From assembly GCA_021787335.1 (NCBI GenBank), contig JAJYMC010000041.1:1-64000 (forward strand): DNA of 64,000 bases, written 5' to 3'. Below are positions 33,457 to 42,736 of the stretch, one piece after another. The notes under the pieces are model-generated. The model was not told where the DNA came from, did not search any database, and saw only the letters and a program-made list of their open reading frames with translations. Position 1 is the first letter of the stretch. Each line of letters begins with the position of its first letter. The stretch is from Bacillota bacterium. Its GTDB lineage: Bacteria; Bacillota; Sulfobacillia; JAJYWN01; JAJZPE01. The translations under genes and the position numbers were made by a program.

Positions 33457-34212
33457 CTACGACCGCGTCGCCAGTTCGTAGAAGACGCTGGAATCGGCCA
33501 CGCCGTCGGGGTCAAGGCCGGCCATGCGCTGCAGCCGTCTTACGGCGGCCTCCGTCTCGGGGCCAAAGAAGCCGTCCTGTTCGCCGTGGAAGCCGGCGAT
33601 GGCGGCCAGGCAGCGCTGCAGCGACACGACGTCGCAGCCCTTACGCCGCCGGCGCATCGGCCGACCGCCATGGCCGCTGAAGACATGCAGCGAATCGTAG
33701 GTCTCCGGGCCGCAGGTGCCGTCCGTCGGCACGCCCGGGTTGAGGCTCTGGACGTCCTGTTGATAAGCCCGCAGGGCTTCGGTCGCCCGGACGTCGAATA
33801 TCCCATCCGGGGCCCGCCCGAGGATGACGGCATACCTGCGCCCGCTGGCGACCAGCCGGTTTTGAAGGATGCGCACGTCGTTCCCCGACTCGCCCTCGGA
33901 CAGGACGCGGCTGCCGAACTCCGGTCCGTTGACGAGGTACCCACCGGTCAGGTGGCCGAGGGCATAGTAGGTCTTCGGCCCGACGAAGCCGTCGGTGTCG
34001 ACTTCGAAGAGGGCCTGCAGCTTCTGCACCGCTCGGGCCGTCTCCGAACCGTAAAGCCCGTCGGTGGGGACCTCCCCGGCCTTGGCCGCCGGGCTGGCGT
34101 TGTAGAGGTGTTGCAGGACCTTGACGTCGGTCCCGCTCATCCGCGGTAGGGTAAGCCGCAGGATGCGACTGCCGAAAGGGACATAGGTCAGGGCGTCTTC
34201 CAGGGCTGCCAC
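33457..34212 (-). CDS. protein with three peptidoglycan-binding repeats
   Basis: 251 residues made of three PG_binding_1-type modules: GTDVKVLQHLYN with DGLYGSETARAVQKLQALF, GNDVRILQNRLVASG with DGIFDVRATEALRAYQQ, and GCDVVSLQRCLAAI with DGFFGPETEAAVRRLQRM. Each is a three-helix wall-binding unit. No signal peptide or catalytic domain is visible, so export is unproved; spore-coat or cortex association would be one reading. GTG at 34212 follows GGGGGAGG; the longer frame up to 34557 is antisense to the GNAT gene and is rejected. Confidence 0.85.
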   Translation of the reverse strand: MAALEDALTYVPFGSRILRLTLPRMSGTDVKVLQHLYNASPAAKAGEVPTDGLYGSETARAVQKLQALFEVDTDGFVGPKTYYALGHLTGGYLVNGPEFGSRVLSEGESGNDVRILQNRLVASGRRYAVILGRAPDGIFDVRATEALRAYQQDVQSLNPGVPTDGTCGPETYDSLHVFSGHGGRPMRRRRKGCDVVSLQRCLAAIAGFHGEQDGFFGPETEAAVRRLQRMAGLDPDGVADSSVFYELATRS

Positions 34213-34306
34213 CGGACTCCTCCCCCGGGTCAAGTTCTGACCCATCCTATTCCGGCTGCTTGGCCGGGGTGAGGTTGCATAACGCGCCCCAAAGGGAGAT
34301 GGCACG

Positions 34307-34903
34307 ATGATCCCGAAGCGAGGCGAACCGATCCGCGGGCGGCGGGTGACCCTGCGGCCACTCGGCCCCGACGACCTGCCCGCCAAGGCCCGTTGGAGCG
34401 TGGACCCGGAACTGGTCGGGCTGATGTCCGGGCATCCCGAATACGCCAGGACGGGCTTCGATGAGGCCATGGCCGAGACCCGGCGCTGGTGGGAAGCGCG
34501 CGTCAAGGAAACTACGAGTGAACAATGGGCCATCCTTGGCCCAGACGGCTCGCTCATCGGCAGCCTGGACCTGTATGACTTAAGCGCACGGCCAGCGGAG
34601 CCGGCGGCGGGGCCGGTCGTTACGCGCCGGGCCGGGCTGGTGCCCGAGATCTATGAGTCCCGGCATCGAGGACAGGGGCTCGGCACCGAGGCCATGGCGC
34701 TGGCCATCAAGCGGGCCTTCGAGGAACTCGGCCAAAGCGGGTTCGAGGTCGAGGTGCTGCCGGACAACGTCCGGGCCCGGCGAGCTTTCGCCAAGCTCGG
34801 CTTCATGGAGAGCGGGCGGCGGACAGGGCCCGACGGCATCGAGTGGGTGGTCATGGTCCTTTCGGCGGCATCGCCGGGCCACCGCCAGGGTCGGGGCCGG
34901 TAA
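34307..34903 (+). CDS. GNAT-family N-acetyltransferase (RimJ/RimL-like)
   Basis: 198 residues with the RimL-type layout: GRRVTLRPLGPDDLP at the N-terminus, EQWAILGPDGSLIGSLDL (strand pair), then the acetyl-CoA loop RHRGQGLGTEAMALAIKRAFEELG and VLPDNVRARRAFAKLGFMESGRR. Substrate unknown; relatives acetylate ribosomal protein N-termini, antibiotics or polyamines. GGGAGATG lies before the ATG. It is a single gene flanked by divergent and convergent neighbours. Confidence 0.88.
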   Translation: MIPKRGEPIRGRRVTLRPLGPDDLPAKARWSVDPELVGLMSGHPEYARTGFDEAMAETRRWWEARVKETTSEQWAILGPDGSLIGSLDLYDLSARPAEPAAGPVVTRRAGLVPEIYESRHRGQGLGTEAMALAIKRAFEELGQSGFEVEVLPDNVRARRAFAKLGFMESGRRTGPDGIEWVVMVLSAASPGHRQGRGR

Positions 34904-34968
34904 CGGCACCGGCCCGGCCCCGGACCACCAGCCCGGTGGCGACGAACCCCAGAACATGAGACACAAAG

Positions 34969-34997
34969 AACCCTGAGAGATTCGTTCTCTCAGGGTT
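34969..34997. terminator. intrinsic terminator between convergent genes
   Basis: Perfect 12-base arms AACCCTGAGAGA and TCTCTCAGGGTT with a five-base loop; it closes the nine-gene minus-strand catabolic cluster and the GNAT gene. Confidence 0.8.
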
Positions 34998-35015
34998 CGG
35001 TCTTGCCCAGGGTGA

Positions 35016-36002
35016 TCAGGTGATCTCGTTGACGGCGAATTCCGGGCGGTTCCCCTGCAAGACGTTGGCCACGTTCTGGGCCGAACGTCGTTTGAGCTCC
35101 ACAAGCGACGTCTCGGAGGCGTAGGCAGCATGGGGAGTGAGGATCACGTTTTCAAGGCCGAGGATCGGATTCCTCCGGTCGGGTGGCTCGGCGGCCAGGA
35201 CGTCCAGGGCTGCGCCCGCCAGTTTGCTCCCGGCCAGCGCCGCCACGAGGGCATCCTCGTCGATGAGGCCTCCGCGAGAGGTATTGATCAAGAAGGCACC
35301 GGACTTCATCATCCCAAACTCGTGCGCTCCGATGAGCCCGCGCGTCCTCGGGGTCAGGGGAACATGGATGGAAACGAAGTCCGAGGTGGCGAGGACGTCG
35401 TCGAGACTGGAAGGAATTACTCCGGCGACCCCCATGGCGCCCAGGTCGGCGTTGGGGTCAAAGGCCTTGATGGCCAGTCCGAACCCACGCGCCTTGGCCG
35501 CCACCATCCGGGCGACCCGGCCGAAGCCGATGAGGCCCAGGGTCTGACCGCGAAGACGCCGGACAGCCCTCTGCCCGTGAGGGTCCCAACGACCCGCCCG
35601 CACCGACCGGTCGTGCCAGACGATGCGCCTCGACAGGGCGAGCAACATGGCCAGGCAGTGGTCGGATACCTCTTCGGTGCAGTAGTCGGGCAGGTGGGTG
35701 ACGTGGATCCCTTTTTCCGTCGCCGCCCGCACGTCAACGTTCTCGTAACCGACCCCAAACACGGCGATTATTCGGCACCGGTCGAGACCGGCAATGGAGC
35801 CGGAATCGAGCGGAAACGACACCTGACACAAAACGCCCTCGGCCGATCCCGCATAGAGGGGGTAGTGCTGGCCGAACTCACGACTTCGAGTCGTGACCAC
35901 CGTGAACCCTCGGGGTTCAAGGACCGAGCGCTCGATATTATAATCGGACCACTCGTCGTCGAGGATCCAGATGAGAGGACTAGTGGAATTCACGAATGCC
36001 AT
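35016..36002 (-). CDS. D-2-hydroxyacid dehydrogenase (NAD-dependent)
   Basis: 328 residues of the D-isomer-specific family: AVFGVGYENVDVRAATEKGIHVTHLP, the Rossmann motif LGLIGFGRVARMVAAKA, and the catalytic triad Arg (INTSRGGLIDED), Glu (AALDVLAAEPP) and His (LTPHAAYASE). It should interconvert a 2-oxo acid and a D-2-hydroxy acid. The ATG at 36002 has CTGGGGG upstream; a GTG three codons in is possible. It is the last gene of the cluster, 55 bases after the urocanase fusion, next to a LarA-type racemase gene, which makes an alpha-hydroxy acid substrate likely. Confidence 0.88.
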   Translation of the reverse strand: MAFVNSTSPLIWILDDEWSDYNIERSVLEPRGFTVVTTRSREFGQHYPLYAGSAEGVLCQVSFPLDSGSIAGLDRCRIIAVFGVGYENVDVRAATEKGIHVTHLPDYCTEEVSDHCLAMLLALSRRIVWHDRSVRAGRWDPHGQRAVRRLRGQTLGLIGFGRVARMVAAKARGFGLAIKAFDPNADLGAMGVAGVIPSSLDDVLATSDFVSIHVPLTPRTRGLIGAHEFGMMKSGAFLINTSRGGLIDEDALVAALAGSKLAGAALDVLAAEPPDRRNPILGLENVILTPHAAYASETSLVELKRRSAQNVANVLQGNRPEFAVNEIT

Positions 36003-36057
36003 CCCCCAGGAGCCAGTTCTCCAGGATCTGATCGCATTCCATGATTCGCGTCATTTC

Positions 36058-38163
36058 CTACCTCTCGGTCATGGGAATCCGTATCCCATGTTGGTTCGCA
36101 AAATCAAGAGCGGCCTGGTAGCCGGCGTCGGCATGCCGGATGATGCCCATGCCCGGGTCCGTCGTGAGCACCCGCTGAAGCCGCGCGTCCGCAGCCTCGC
36201 TGCCGTCGGCCACGGTTACCTGCCCGGCGTGGATCGAGTAGCCGATGCCAACGCCGCCGCCGTGGTGCACCGACACCCAGGAGGCGCCGCCCACGGCATT
36301 GATGAGGGCGTTGAGGATGGGCCAGTCGGCGATGGCGTCGCTGCCGTCTTTCATACCTTCGGTTTCGCGGTAGGGTGAGGCCACTGAGCCGCAATCGAGG
36401 TGGTCGCGACCGAAGACGATCGGCGCCGAAATCTCGCCCGTCCGCACCATCTGGTTGACCAGACGCCCGAAGCGGGCTCGTTCCCCGTATCCCAACCAGC
36501 AGATGCGGGCCGGCAGCCCCTGAAACTTAATCTTCTCGCGAGCCAGCCGGATCCAGCGGACCAAAGCCTCATTGTCCGAGAACTCCCTCAGGAGGACTTC
36601 GTCGGTCCGGTAGATATCGTTGGGGTCGCCGGACAGCGCGACCCAGCGGAACGGGCCCTTGCCCTCGCAGAACAGCGGCCGGATGAAGGCCGGCACGAAA
36701 CCCGGGAAGTCAAAGGCGCCCTTGACCCCCGCCTCCTTGGCCTGGGCGCGGATGTTGTTGCCGTAGTCGAACACCACGGCGCCCTTCTTTTGGAAGTCGA
36801 GCATCGCCTGGACGTGCTCGCCCATGCTTCGAACGGCCTGCCGGCGGTAATCGGCGGGGTCTTTCCGCCGCAATGCGTTGGCTTCGGCGAGGGTCATCCG
36901 GTTCGGCACGTAGCCGTTCAGGGGATCGTGGGCCGAGGTTTGGTCGGTCACGACGTCCGGAGTAACGCCCCTCCGAACCAGCTCAGGGTAGACGTCGGCC
37001 GCGTTGCCGACGAGCCCCACCGAAAACGGCTGGCGATCGGCCATTGCCTTTCGCACCATGGCGAGGGCCTCATCAAGGTCCGTCGACATCGCATCGCAGT
37101 ATTTTGTGTCGAGCCGCCGCTCAATGCGATGTGGGTCGACCTCGACGACGAGGGCGACGCCACCGTTCATGGTGATCGCGAGCGGCTGGGCCCCGCCCAT
37201 GCCACCCATGCCCGCAGTGAGCACGAACCGCCCGACGAGGGTGCCACCGAAATGCTGTCGCGCTGCCTCGGCCATGGTTTCATAGGTGCCCTGGACGATG
37301 CCCTGGGAGCCAATGTAGATCCAGCTTCCGGCGGTCATCTGGCCGAACATGATGAGGCCCTTCTTCTCGAGTTCCCAGAAGTGGTCCCAATCGGCCCAGT
37401 GGGGCACGAGAAGGGAGTTAGCGATGAGAACCCGCGGCGCCTCAGGGTGACTCTTCATGACGCCAACGGGCTTCCCCGACTGGATCAACAAGGTTTCATC
37501 GTTCTCCAAGGTCTTCAGGGTGCGAATGATGGCCTCGTACGACTCCCAGTTGCGGGCGGCCTTGCCCGAGCCACCGTAGACGATGAGCCGCTCAGGGTCT
37601 TCGGCCACGTCGGGATCCAGATTGTTCATGAGCATCCTCATGGCTGCTTCCTGGGCCCATCCTTTACAGGTGCGCACCGGGCCGCGTGGGGCGTGGATGC
37701 CATGCTGTTTCGTAGATGGTCTCTCGCTCGACGCCTTCGTCAGCACACCAGCGTCCGCATTCACCTCAACGACGTCGCCGTCGTGCACTCCCTCGTAAAA
37801 GGCGGGGTCCACGCGGTCAACCATGGGGATGTTGAAGATGATGCAGGTTGCGACCAGGACCGTATCGGGGTGGCTGACGACGACGGCCTTGGGGGCGTTG
37901 TTCTTCATCGCCAGCTGGTAGAGCCCGTCAGCCTGGACCACCGAGCTTCCCTTTCCGCCCGGGACGACCAGTACCTTGCCGGCCACGCTCTTGCCCTTCA
38001 GGTCGTGACCGTCTTCGATCACGGTCCCCGTCGACGGGTCAACCAGGTAAAAGCACATGGCGTCGCGAGAGAACAACACCTCTCCGCGGTCGACGCCCGG
38101 TGAGATCCTGTGACACGTGTAGGTCTTGGCGGAGTGGGTACTGCGGGCACCCTTCTCGTTCAT
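36058..38163 (-). CDS. hutU: aconitase X swivel (small subunit) domain fused to urocanate hydratase
   Basis: 701 residues. Residues 1-140 are an AcnX small-subunit (DUF126) domain: [48 protein letters not shown] with the active-site GKGSS Ser, then [22 protein letters not shown]. From about 150 it is a complete urocanase: [93 protein letters not shown] and [23 protein letters not shown]. Free urocanases are about 550 residues. Its ATG overlaps the stop of the AcnX large-subunit gene as ATGA, so the two AcnX parts are made together. Urocanase hydrates urocanate to imidazolonepropionate using tightly bound NAD. The fusion tells against simple histidine degradation, as no hutH, hutI or hutG is present. 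Confidence 0.9.
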   Translation of the reverse strand: MNEKGARSTHSAKTYTCHRISPGVDRGEVLFSRDAMCFYLVDPSTGTVIEDGHDLKGKSVAGKVLVVPGGKGSSVVQADGLYQLAMKNNAPKAVVVSHPDTVLVATCIIFNIPMVDRVDPAFYEGVHDGDVVEVNADAGVLTKASSERPSTKQHGIHAPRGPVRTCKGWAQEAAMRMLMNNLDPDVAEDPERLIVYGGSGKAARNWESYEAIIRTLKTLENDETLLIQSGKPVGVMKSHPEAPRVLIANSLLVPHWADWDHFWELEKKGLIMFGQMTAGSWIYIGSQGIVQGTYETMAEAARQHFGGTLVGRFVLTAGMGGMGGAQPLAITMNGGVALVVEVDPHRIERRLDTKYCDAMSTDLDEALAMVRKAMADRQPFSVGLVGNAADVYPELVRRGVTPDVVTDQTSAHDPLNGYVPNRMTLAEANALRRKDPADYRRQAVRSMGEHVQAMLDFQKKGAVVFDYGNNIRAQAKEAGVKGAFDFPGFVPAFIRPLFCEGKGPFRWVALSGDPNDIYRTDEVLLREFSDNEALVRWIRLAREKIKFQGLPARICWLGYGERARFGRLVNQMVRTGEISAPIVFGRDHLDCGSVASPYRETEGMKDGSDAIADWPILNALINAVGGASWVSVHHGGGVGIGYSIHAGQVTVADGSEAADARLQRVLTTDPGMGIIRHADAGYQAALDFANQHGIRIPMTER

Positions 38164-39365
38164 TTGGCTTCCCCCCTGAGCGCAGATTCAACGCACTCTT
38201 CGAGGCTGCGGATGACGAAGCTCATGTCGCGGCGAGTAGCATAGTAGGCGCACTTCGGGGAATCGGTTGCCCCGACCTTGCCGGCCAGGTGGTGCCAGCA
38301 GGGCTCGTCAATACAGGTGTCAGCCACCACGTGGCCGCCGGCCTCCTCGATCTCCTGGAGGAGCCCCATCCTTCCGGCCATCTCCTTAGTGTACGACGAG
38401 ACGCTCACCCACAGCTCGCTGGCAAGCCTCCGCCCTTTCACCATGGCCGCTATCTTCTGGACTTGGGAGATGGTGAGGTGCGGACAACCCATCATCACGA
38501 AGTCGATCTTGCCGGGGGGCTTGGACAGGTGCCGGTGGGTCTCCTTGAGGTCCTGATCGGTGATGGTCACGGTCCGCTCCGGACTGCGGCCTCCGAAGGC
38601 GGCCTCGATCGTCGGCGCCTCCGGCGTCACCCCGACGATGTGGTAGATGGTCACGGCGCCCGCCGTGTTGAGCTCGGCGCCCAAGTTCATGAGACCTTCC
38701 GGGGTGGGGACCTCCGGCATTCCCACGAACACCGGCACGTCGTTGCCGATCTTCTTGGGGGCCGCGTAGCCGAGAAGGGTGTAATCGAAGTCGTTCTTGA
38801 TCCGGGCCTCGACCTTGACCAGGACCTTGCCCAGTCGGTTCTCATCGAGGAGGTAGCCGTATAGAGGGACCCTGCCGGTCACCGCGGCGCACAGCGCGCT
38901 CTGGGAGGATTCGCGGTTGGACCTGGCCCCCCAAACCGAGTTCACGTACGGAGTGGCACTGGACTCGGAGAAGGCCACGATCTCGCCGCGGTGAGGTATG
39001 TTGTCGAACAGGTAGGGCGTGCAACTGTAGCTCAGGATCGCCCCGAGCGCCTTATACGCGTTATGAGTGCGTTCCATCATCTCCGCGTCGGCGTCGGAGA
39101 TGGTCGTTACCTTGCGGAAGTAGTCCAGGTCGAACCCGGGGTTCACCGTCGGGCGAACTCTGCAGGTGGCCCCGCCCTTGGCAAGCCTTTCGGCGAACCA
39201 TGTATCCGCCTCCTGGTTACTCAGGGCAGCGTGAGCGCGGGTGATTTCGACCATCCGCGGAGCGTCGAAGGCCTCGCCGATGCCCACGAGAACCCTCATC
39301 GCCAGGGCGACCCCTTCCCCAAACTCGCCGCTCAACATGGCTTTTTCTTCAGCTGTGAGGAACAT
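38160..39365 (-). CDS. aconitase X catalytic (large) subunit
   Basis: 401 residues of the AcnX (DUF521) family: [31 protein letters not shown], then [41 protein letters not shown] with one Fe-S Cys, [13 protein letters not shown] and [10 protein letters not shown] with further cluster cysteines, and [11 protein letters not shown]. Known members are cis-3-hydroxyproline dehydratase and mevalonate-5-phosphate dehydratase, which need a swivel subunit; here that subunit is the N-terminal domain of the next gene. The expected reaction is dehydration of a hydroxy acid via a [2Fe-2S] or [3Fe-4S] cluster. Start ATG at 39365 follows AGGAGGG and overlaps the end of the LarA gene. Confidence 0.88.
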   Translation of the reverse strand: MFLTAEEKAMLSGEFGEGVALAMRVLVGIGEAFDAPRMVEITRAHAALSNQEADTWFAERLAKGGATCRVRPTVNPGFDLDYFRKVTTISDADAEMMERTHNAYKALGAILSYSCTPYLFDNIPHRGEIVAFSESSATPYVNSVWGARSNRESSQSALCAAVTGRVPLYGYLLDENRLGKVLVKVEARIKNDFDYTLLGYAAPKKIGNDVPVFVGMPEVPTPEGLMNLGAELNTAGAVTIYHIVGVTPEAPTIEAAFGGRSPERTVTITDQDLKETHRHLSKPPGKIDFVMMGCPHLTISQVQKIAAMVKGRRLASELWVSVSSYTKEMAGRMGLLQEIEEAGGHVVADTCIDEPCWHHLAGKVGATDSPKCAYYATRRDMSFVIRSLEECVESALRGEAK

Positions 39366-40800
39366 GACGACCCTCCTCATTCAGATTCGCGTTTGCGGTG
39401 TGAACGGCGGGGTAGCAGATTCCTCCCAGTGGAGAGGAGACGGCCACTCCCGTGGGTTTCAACTCGACCGCCCTGGCCAGCATGGAACCGAGGTCGGAGA
39501 AGAGCTCAAAGGCGCCCAGGCGTTCTCCCGTATCGGGCGGTAGGTCAGGGGCGTAGATGAGGACGTGGTGCCGGCGCGCCACTTCGGCCATGAACTCGTT
39601 CATGTAGACCGCGTCCATATCCATGTGGAGGCCGGAGAGTTCCGCCCGCATGCGCACAAGCTCCTCAGCCCCGTGGACCGCGGCGTACTGGCGCATCTTT
39701 CCAAGGGGCCACAGGGCAGGGGGGATGAACATGTCGCCGACGCCCTCCTCGCACCGGAGGAAGCCCAGGAGGAGGGCGCCCTCCCGCGCCGCGGGGAGGA
39801 CGTTGGCCAGGCATTTTGTCCCCTGCCGGAGGTCGTGGTCCATGGGTGAGGAGCTGACGAGGAAGATGTCCGCACTGGCTCTCGAGGTCAGGGTGTGGGG
39901 TTCCGGCCCCACCGGCTGCCGGGCACCGTAGATCCGCGCCGCGAGATCGCTTCCGCTCCGGTGCGCGGCCACGGGATCGCCGGCGAAAACGCCCGCGATC
40001 GTCCCATCGGGATTCAGCACGGTGTTGACCATGAAGTACTCGGCCGGCACCATCTGGGCCGCTTCCTCGAGGCGGCGCCTCGTTACGCAGTCGGCCGCCG
40101 GCGTTCCCGCCATGGTGTACCGCGATGAAGCCTTGACCCCCAGATGAACCTCGGCAATCACATCTTCGCCCGCGCAACCTGGAACCGCGTTCTTGAGCCC
40201 GCCGCCGAACCCCGCCAGAAGGTGAGGCTCAATGGTGCCCACGAGGACCACGAAATCCGCCTCGCAGAGGTACCGGTTGACGAGCACATCCGTTCCGCCG
40301 GCCGTCCGGCCGACGCGCTGTAGGAGGGCTCGGTCGCGGCAATCGTGGTTCACCACGGCAAGCTCTCCGAGCATCAATGCGCCTTTGGAGTTATCCCCCG
40401 CGCCCGGGCCCTGGGGAGGCCGGCTCGGATCCCAGATGCCCAAGCGCCTTCCTATCTCTTCCGGGGTCATGGGGCGATGTGTGCCAAGGGCAACGATGAC
40501 GCTCATGTCCCGTGCCCTCGCCCCAGCCGCCAGAAGTTCCTCCAGGAGCAGGGGGAAGACCTTTGAGACCGGGGTCGGCCGGGTGAGGTCGTCGACGACG
40601 ACGGCTATACGTTTGCCGCTGAGGTCTATGTCGCGTATCCCGGGGGACTGGACGGGCCCGCGCAGCGCGGCCAGAATCGCCCCGGCTTCGTCGCGCAGCG
40701 ACGGGGCCGGCGTAGGCAACAGCTCACCGGCCAGTTTCCAGCCAGCCGGCAAGTCTATATCCAGGTATTCCCGCGCCCCCCAAGGAAGGCGTACCACCAC
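39349..40800 (-). CDS. larA: LarA-family nickel-pincer racemase/epimerase
   Basis: 483 residues. IAVVVDDLTRPTPVSKVFPLLLEEL, VIVALGTHRPMTPEEIGRRLG (His equivalent to LarA His108), NHDCRDR, and VVLVGTIEPHLLAGFGGGLKNAVPGCAG, where His and the NPN-binding Lys are expected, mark the LarA family. Members racemise lactate, phenyllactate, malate or other alpha-hydroxy acids with a nickel-pincer nucleotide. The LarB, LarC and LarE cofactor genes are not in the window and must be elsewhere. Start GTG at 40800 follows GGGGGGTGG. It lies between the importer and the AcnX genes, pointing to a hydroxy acid substrate of unknown side chain. Confidence 0.88.
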   Translation of the reverse strand: MVVRLPWGAREYLDIDLPAGWKLAGELLPTPAPSLRDEAGAILAALRGPVQSPGIRDIDLSGKRIAVVVDDLTRPTPVSKVFPLLLEELLAAGARARDMSVIVALGTHRPMTPEEIGRRLGIWDPSRPPQGPGAGDNSKGALMLGELAVVNHDCRDRALLQRVGRTAGGTDVLVNRYLCEADFVVLVGTIEPHLLAGFGGGLKNAVPGCAGEDVIAEVHLGVKASSRYTMAGTPAADCVTRRRLEEAAQMVPAEYFMVNTVLNPDGTIAGVFAGDPVAAHRSGSDLAARIYGARQPVGPEPHTLTSRASADIFLVSSSPMDHDLRQGTKCLANVLPAAREGALLLGFLRCEEGVGDMFIPPALWPLGKMRQYAAVHGAEELVRMRAELSGLHMDMDAVYMNEFMAEVARRHHVLIYAPDLPPDTGERLGAFELFSDLGSMLARAVELKPTGVAVSSPLGGICYPAVHTANANLNEEGRHVPHS

Positions 40801-40872
40801 TGAAAACCACCCCCCGCACAAAAGGCCGCACCGCGCCGAGACCTGGGCATCTGACTACATGCCCACCCCGAT

Positions 40873-41676
40873 CTAGGCTTCGCCACTTGCCGCACCAAGC
40901 GACATGGTCTTGATGGTCTCCTCGCGGATGAGGTCGACGGCTATGCGCTTGTATTCTAGGAAGGCCAGCTCCGTGCGAACCTGGTAATCGCGGGAACGGG
41001 GCAGGCCTACCTCGATGACCTTCTTAATCCGGCCTGGCCGAGCGCTCATCACCACAACCCGGTCGGCCATGAAGATTGCCTCATCAACATCGTGGGTCAC
41101 GAAAAGAATGGTCTTGTGAGACTGCTCCCAGACGTCTAGGAGCAACTCCTGCATGAGGCTGCGGGTCTGTGTGTCCAGCGCCCCGAAGGGTTCGTCCAAG
41201 AGCAGCACGCTCGGGTCGTTGGCGAGAGCCCTGGCTATCGCCACGCGCTGCTTCATTCCGCCGGATAGGGCCTTTGGGAAACTGTCCTCGAACCCCTTAA
41301 GACCAACGATTTCAATATAGCGGCTCGAGATATCGGACCGGTCGGAAGGACTGATGCCCTTCTCCTTGGGCCCGAACTCGATGTTCTGCCTCACCGTGAG
41401 CCAAGGAAAGAGGGTATAGGATTGAAACACCATCCCGCGATCCGGCCCCGGGCGTTTCACTTCAGCCCCTCCCACGAGCACGCGGCCCGCGGAAGGCGCA
41501 ATAAGGCCACCGATGATCCTGAGCAGAGTGGACTTGCCGCAACCAGACGGTCCAAGGAGGGCGACGAATTCCTTGTCCCGCACCGTCAGGTCGATCCGGT
41601 CGAGGGCGTGAACCTTCCGGCCCCCACTCTCATAGGCCTTGAACACTCCGTCCACGACCACGCGGTCCTGCTCCAT
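40873..41676 (-). CDS. ABC transporter ATPase, nitrate/taurine/sulfonate type
   Basis: 267 residues with Walker A GPSGCGKST, Q-loop FQSYTLFPWLTVRQNI, signature LSGGMKQRVAIARAL, Walker B VLLLDEPFGALD and switch His in FVTHDVDEAIFMADRV. The Q-loop and D-loop wording is typical of SsuB/TauB/NrtD ATPases. It energises the permease encoded 48 bases upstream and the binding protein further up, to import the substrate that the downstream LarA-AcnX-urocanase set would process. Confidence 0.93.
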   Translation of the reverse strand: MEQDRVVVDGVFKAYESGGRKVHALDRIDLTVRDKEFVALLGPSGCGKSTLLRIIGGLIAPSAGRVLVGGAEVKRPGPDRGMVFQSYTLFPWLTVRQNIEFGPKEKGISPSDRSDISSRYIEIVGLKGFEDSFPKALSGGMKQRVAIARALANDPSVLLLDEPFGALDTQTRSLMQELLLDVWEQSHKTILFVTHDVDEAIFMADRVVVMSARPGRIKKVIEVGLPRSRDYQVRTELAFLEYKRIAVDLIREETIKTMSLGAASGEA

Positions 41677-41724
41677 CTCGATCCACTCCAGTCCCTTAAA
41701 TCATTGCTGCCACGTCTTCCGGTA

Positions 41725-42549
41725 TCAGTCGGCCCACGGAAACAGGGCGCTGCGCGACCACTTGAAGCCGTAGTCGGCCACAAGTCCCAGGATACCGATG
41801 GACACTATGCCGGCAATGATGTTCCAGGTGCGCAGCATCCGCTGAGACTCGATAATCATGAACCCCATGCCTGATGAGGCCCCAATCAGTTCGGCCACGA
41901 TGACGTAGGTCCAGGCCCATCCAAGGATGATTCGAAGGTTGTCGACAATCGCCGGCCAGGCTCCGGGCAAAAGGACCCTCCACAACACACGGGACGGCGA
42001 AGTGCCTAGGGTATAGGAGACCTCGACCAGTTCTTGGGGGACGCTGCTGGTCGACGTGGCGACCATCAGCACCAGTTGAAAGAAGCTCCCGAAGAAGATC
42101 ACCGCGACCTTCTCCGGCTCGTTGATCCCGATCCAGATGATGAAAAGCGGGAGAAACGCCGATGCGGGCATGTAGCGGACAAAGGCCATCACCGGTTCGA
42201 CCATGGCTTCGATCGGTTTGTAGGTCCCGACCAGGATTCCGAGCGGCACCCCGATCAGCACGGCCAGGAAGAAGCCGGCGAACACCCGGAAGACCGTGAC
42301 GATCACGTCATTGAGATAACCGTGGTAGGCCAGGAGATTGAAGGCGGCCGCCGCGACCTTGGTCGGGGTCGGCAGAAAAAGCGGGTCCAGCATCCCCGTA
42401 TAGGTCAGAAGGGACCACACGGCCAGAATGAATGCGAAAGAGGCCACACCCAACGCCATATAGAGGCGTGTGGATATGGGCGCTCTCGGTATGAGTTCCA
42501 GTCCACGCCTCCGCTCCGGGGACGTTCGGACTTGGACGGGGTCTTCCAC
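41725..42549 (-). CDS. ABC transporter permease, SsuC/TauC type
   Basis: 274 residues with about six helices and the cytoplasmic coupling loop EVSYTLGTSPSRVLWRVLLPGAWPAIVDNLRIILGWAWTYVIVAELIGA, the EAA motif of the nitrate/sulfonate/taurine class. GTG at 42549 is chosen because GGAGGAGC precedes it; an upstream ATG at 42612 lacks a ribosome site. It is separated from the binding-protein gene by 187 bases containing a stable hairpin. Confidence 0.9.
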   Translation of the reverse strand: MEDPVQVRTSPERRRGLELIPRAPISTRLYMALGVASFAFILAVWSLLTYTGMLDPLFLPTPTKVAAAAFNLLAYHGYLNDVIVTVFRVFAGFFLAVLIGVPLGILVGTYKPIEAMVEPVMAFVRYMPASAFLPLFIIWIGINEPEKVAVIFFGSFFQLVLMVATSTSSVPQELVEVSYTLGTSPSRVLWRVLLPGAWPAIVDNLRIILGWAWTYVIVAELIGASSGMGFMIIESQRMLRTWNIIAGIVSIGILGLVADYGFKWSRSALFPWAD

Positions 42550-42636
42550 GGCTGCTCCTCCTTGCCTACACTTAAGTGGACCTAACTGGGATTCACGCCC
42601 GACCGGCCGCAATTCGCCGGCCCCCCGAGGCGAAGC

Positions 42637-42685
42637 GGGGTGCCGAAAGGCTTGCCCCCCGGCAGCAAGAACCTACCGGCACCCC
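42637..42685 (-). other. intercistronic hairpin between binding-protein and permease genes
   Basis: GGGGTGCCG (42637-42645) and CGGCACCCC (42677-42685) pair perfectly; an inner CTTGC/GCAAG stem extends the structure. It lacks a T run. Structures in this place commonly protect or attenuate the message so that the binding protein is made in excess. Confidence 0.55.
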
Positions 42686-42736
42686 ACTGTCAGGCCTTGG
42701 CGTCGTGGGTCGGCCCATGCCGGCCGACTGCACGTT

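Noticed and set aside
33457-34557. 366-residue start for the peptidoglycan-binding protein
   Set aside because: The first 115 residues are antisense to the GNAT gene; the GTG at 34212 has a strong ribosome site and begins the first real domain.
36058-39365. Ergothioneine/thiourocanate degradation as the role of the urocanase fusion
   Set aside because: No ergothionase-like lyase or thiol-related gene is in the cluster, and the AcnX and LarA partners point to hydroxy acid chemistry.
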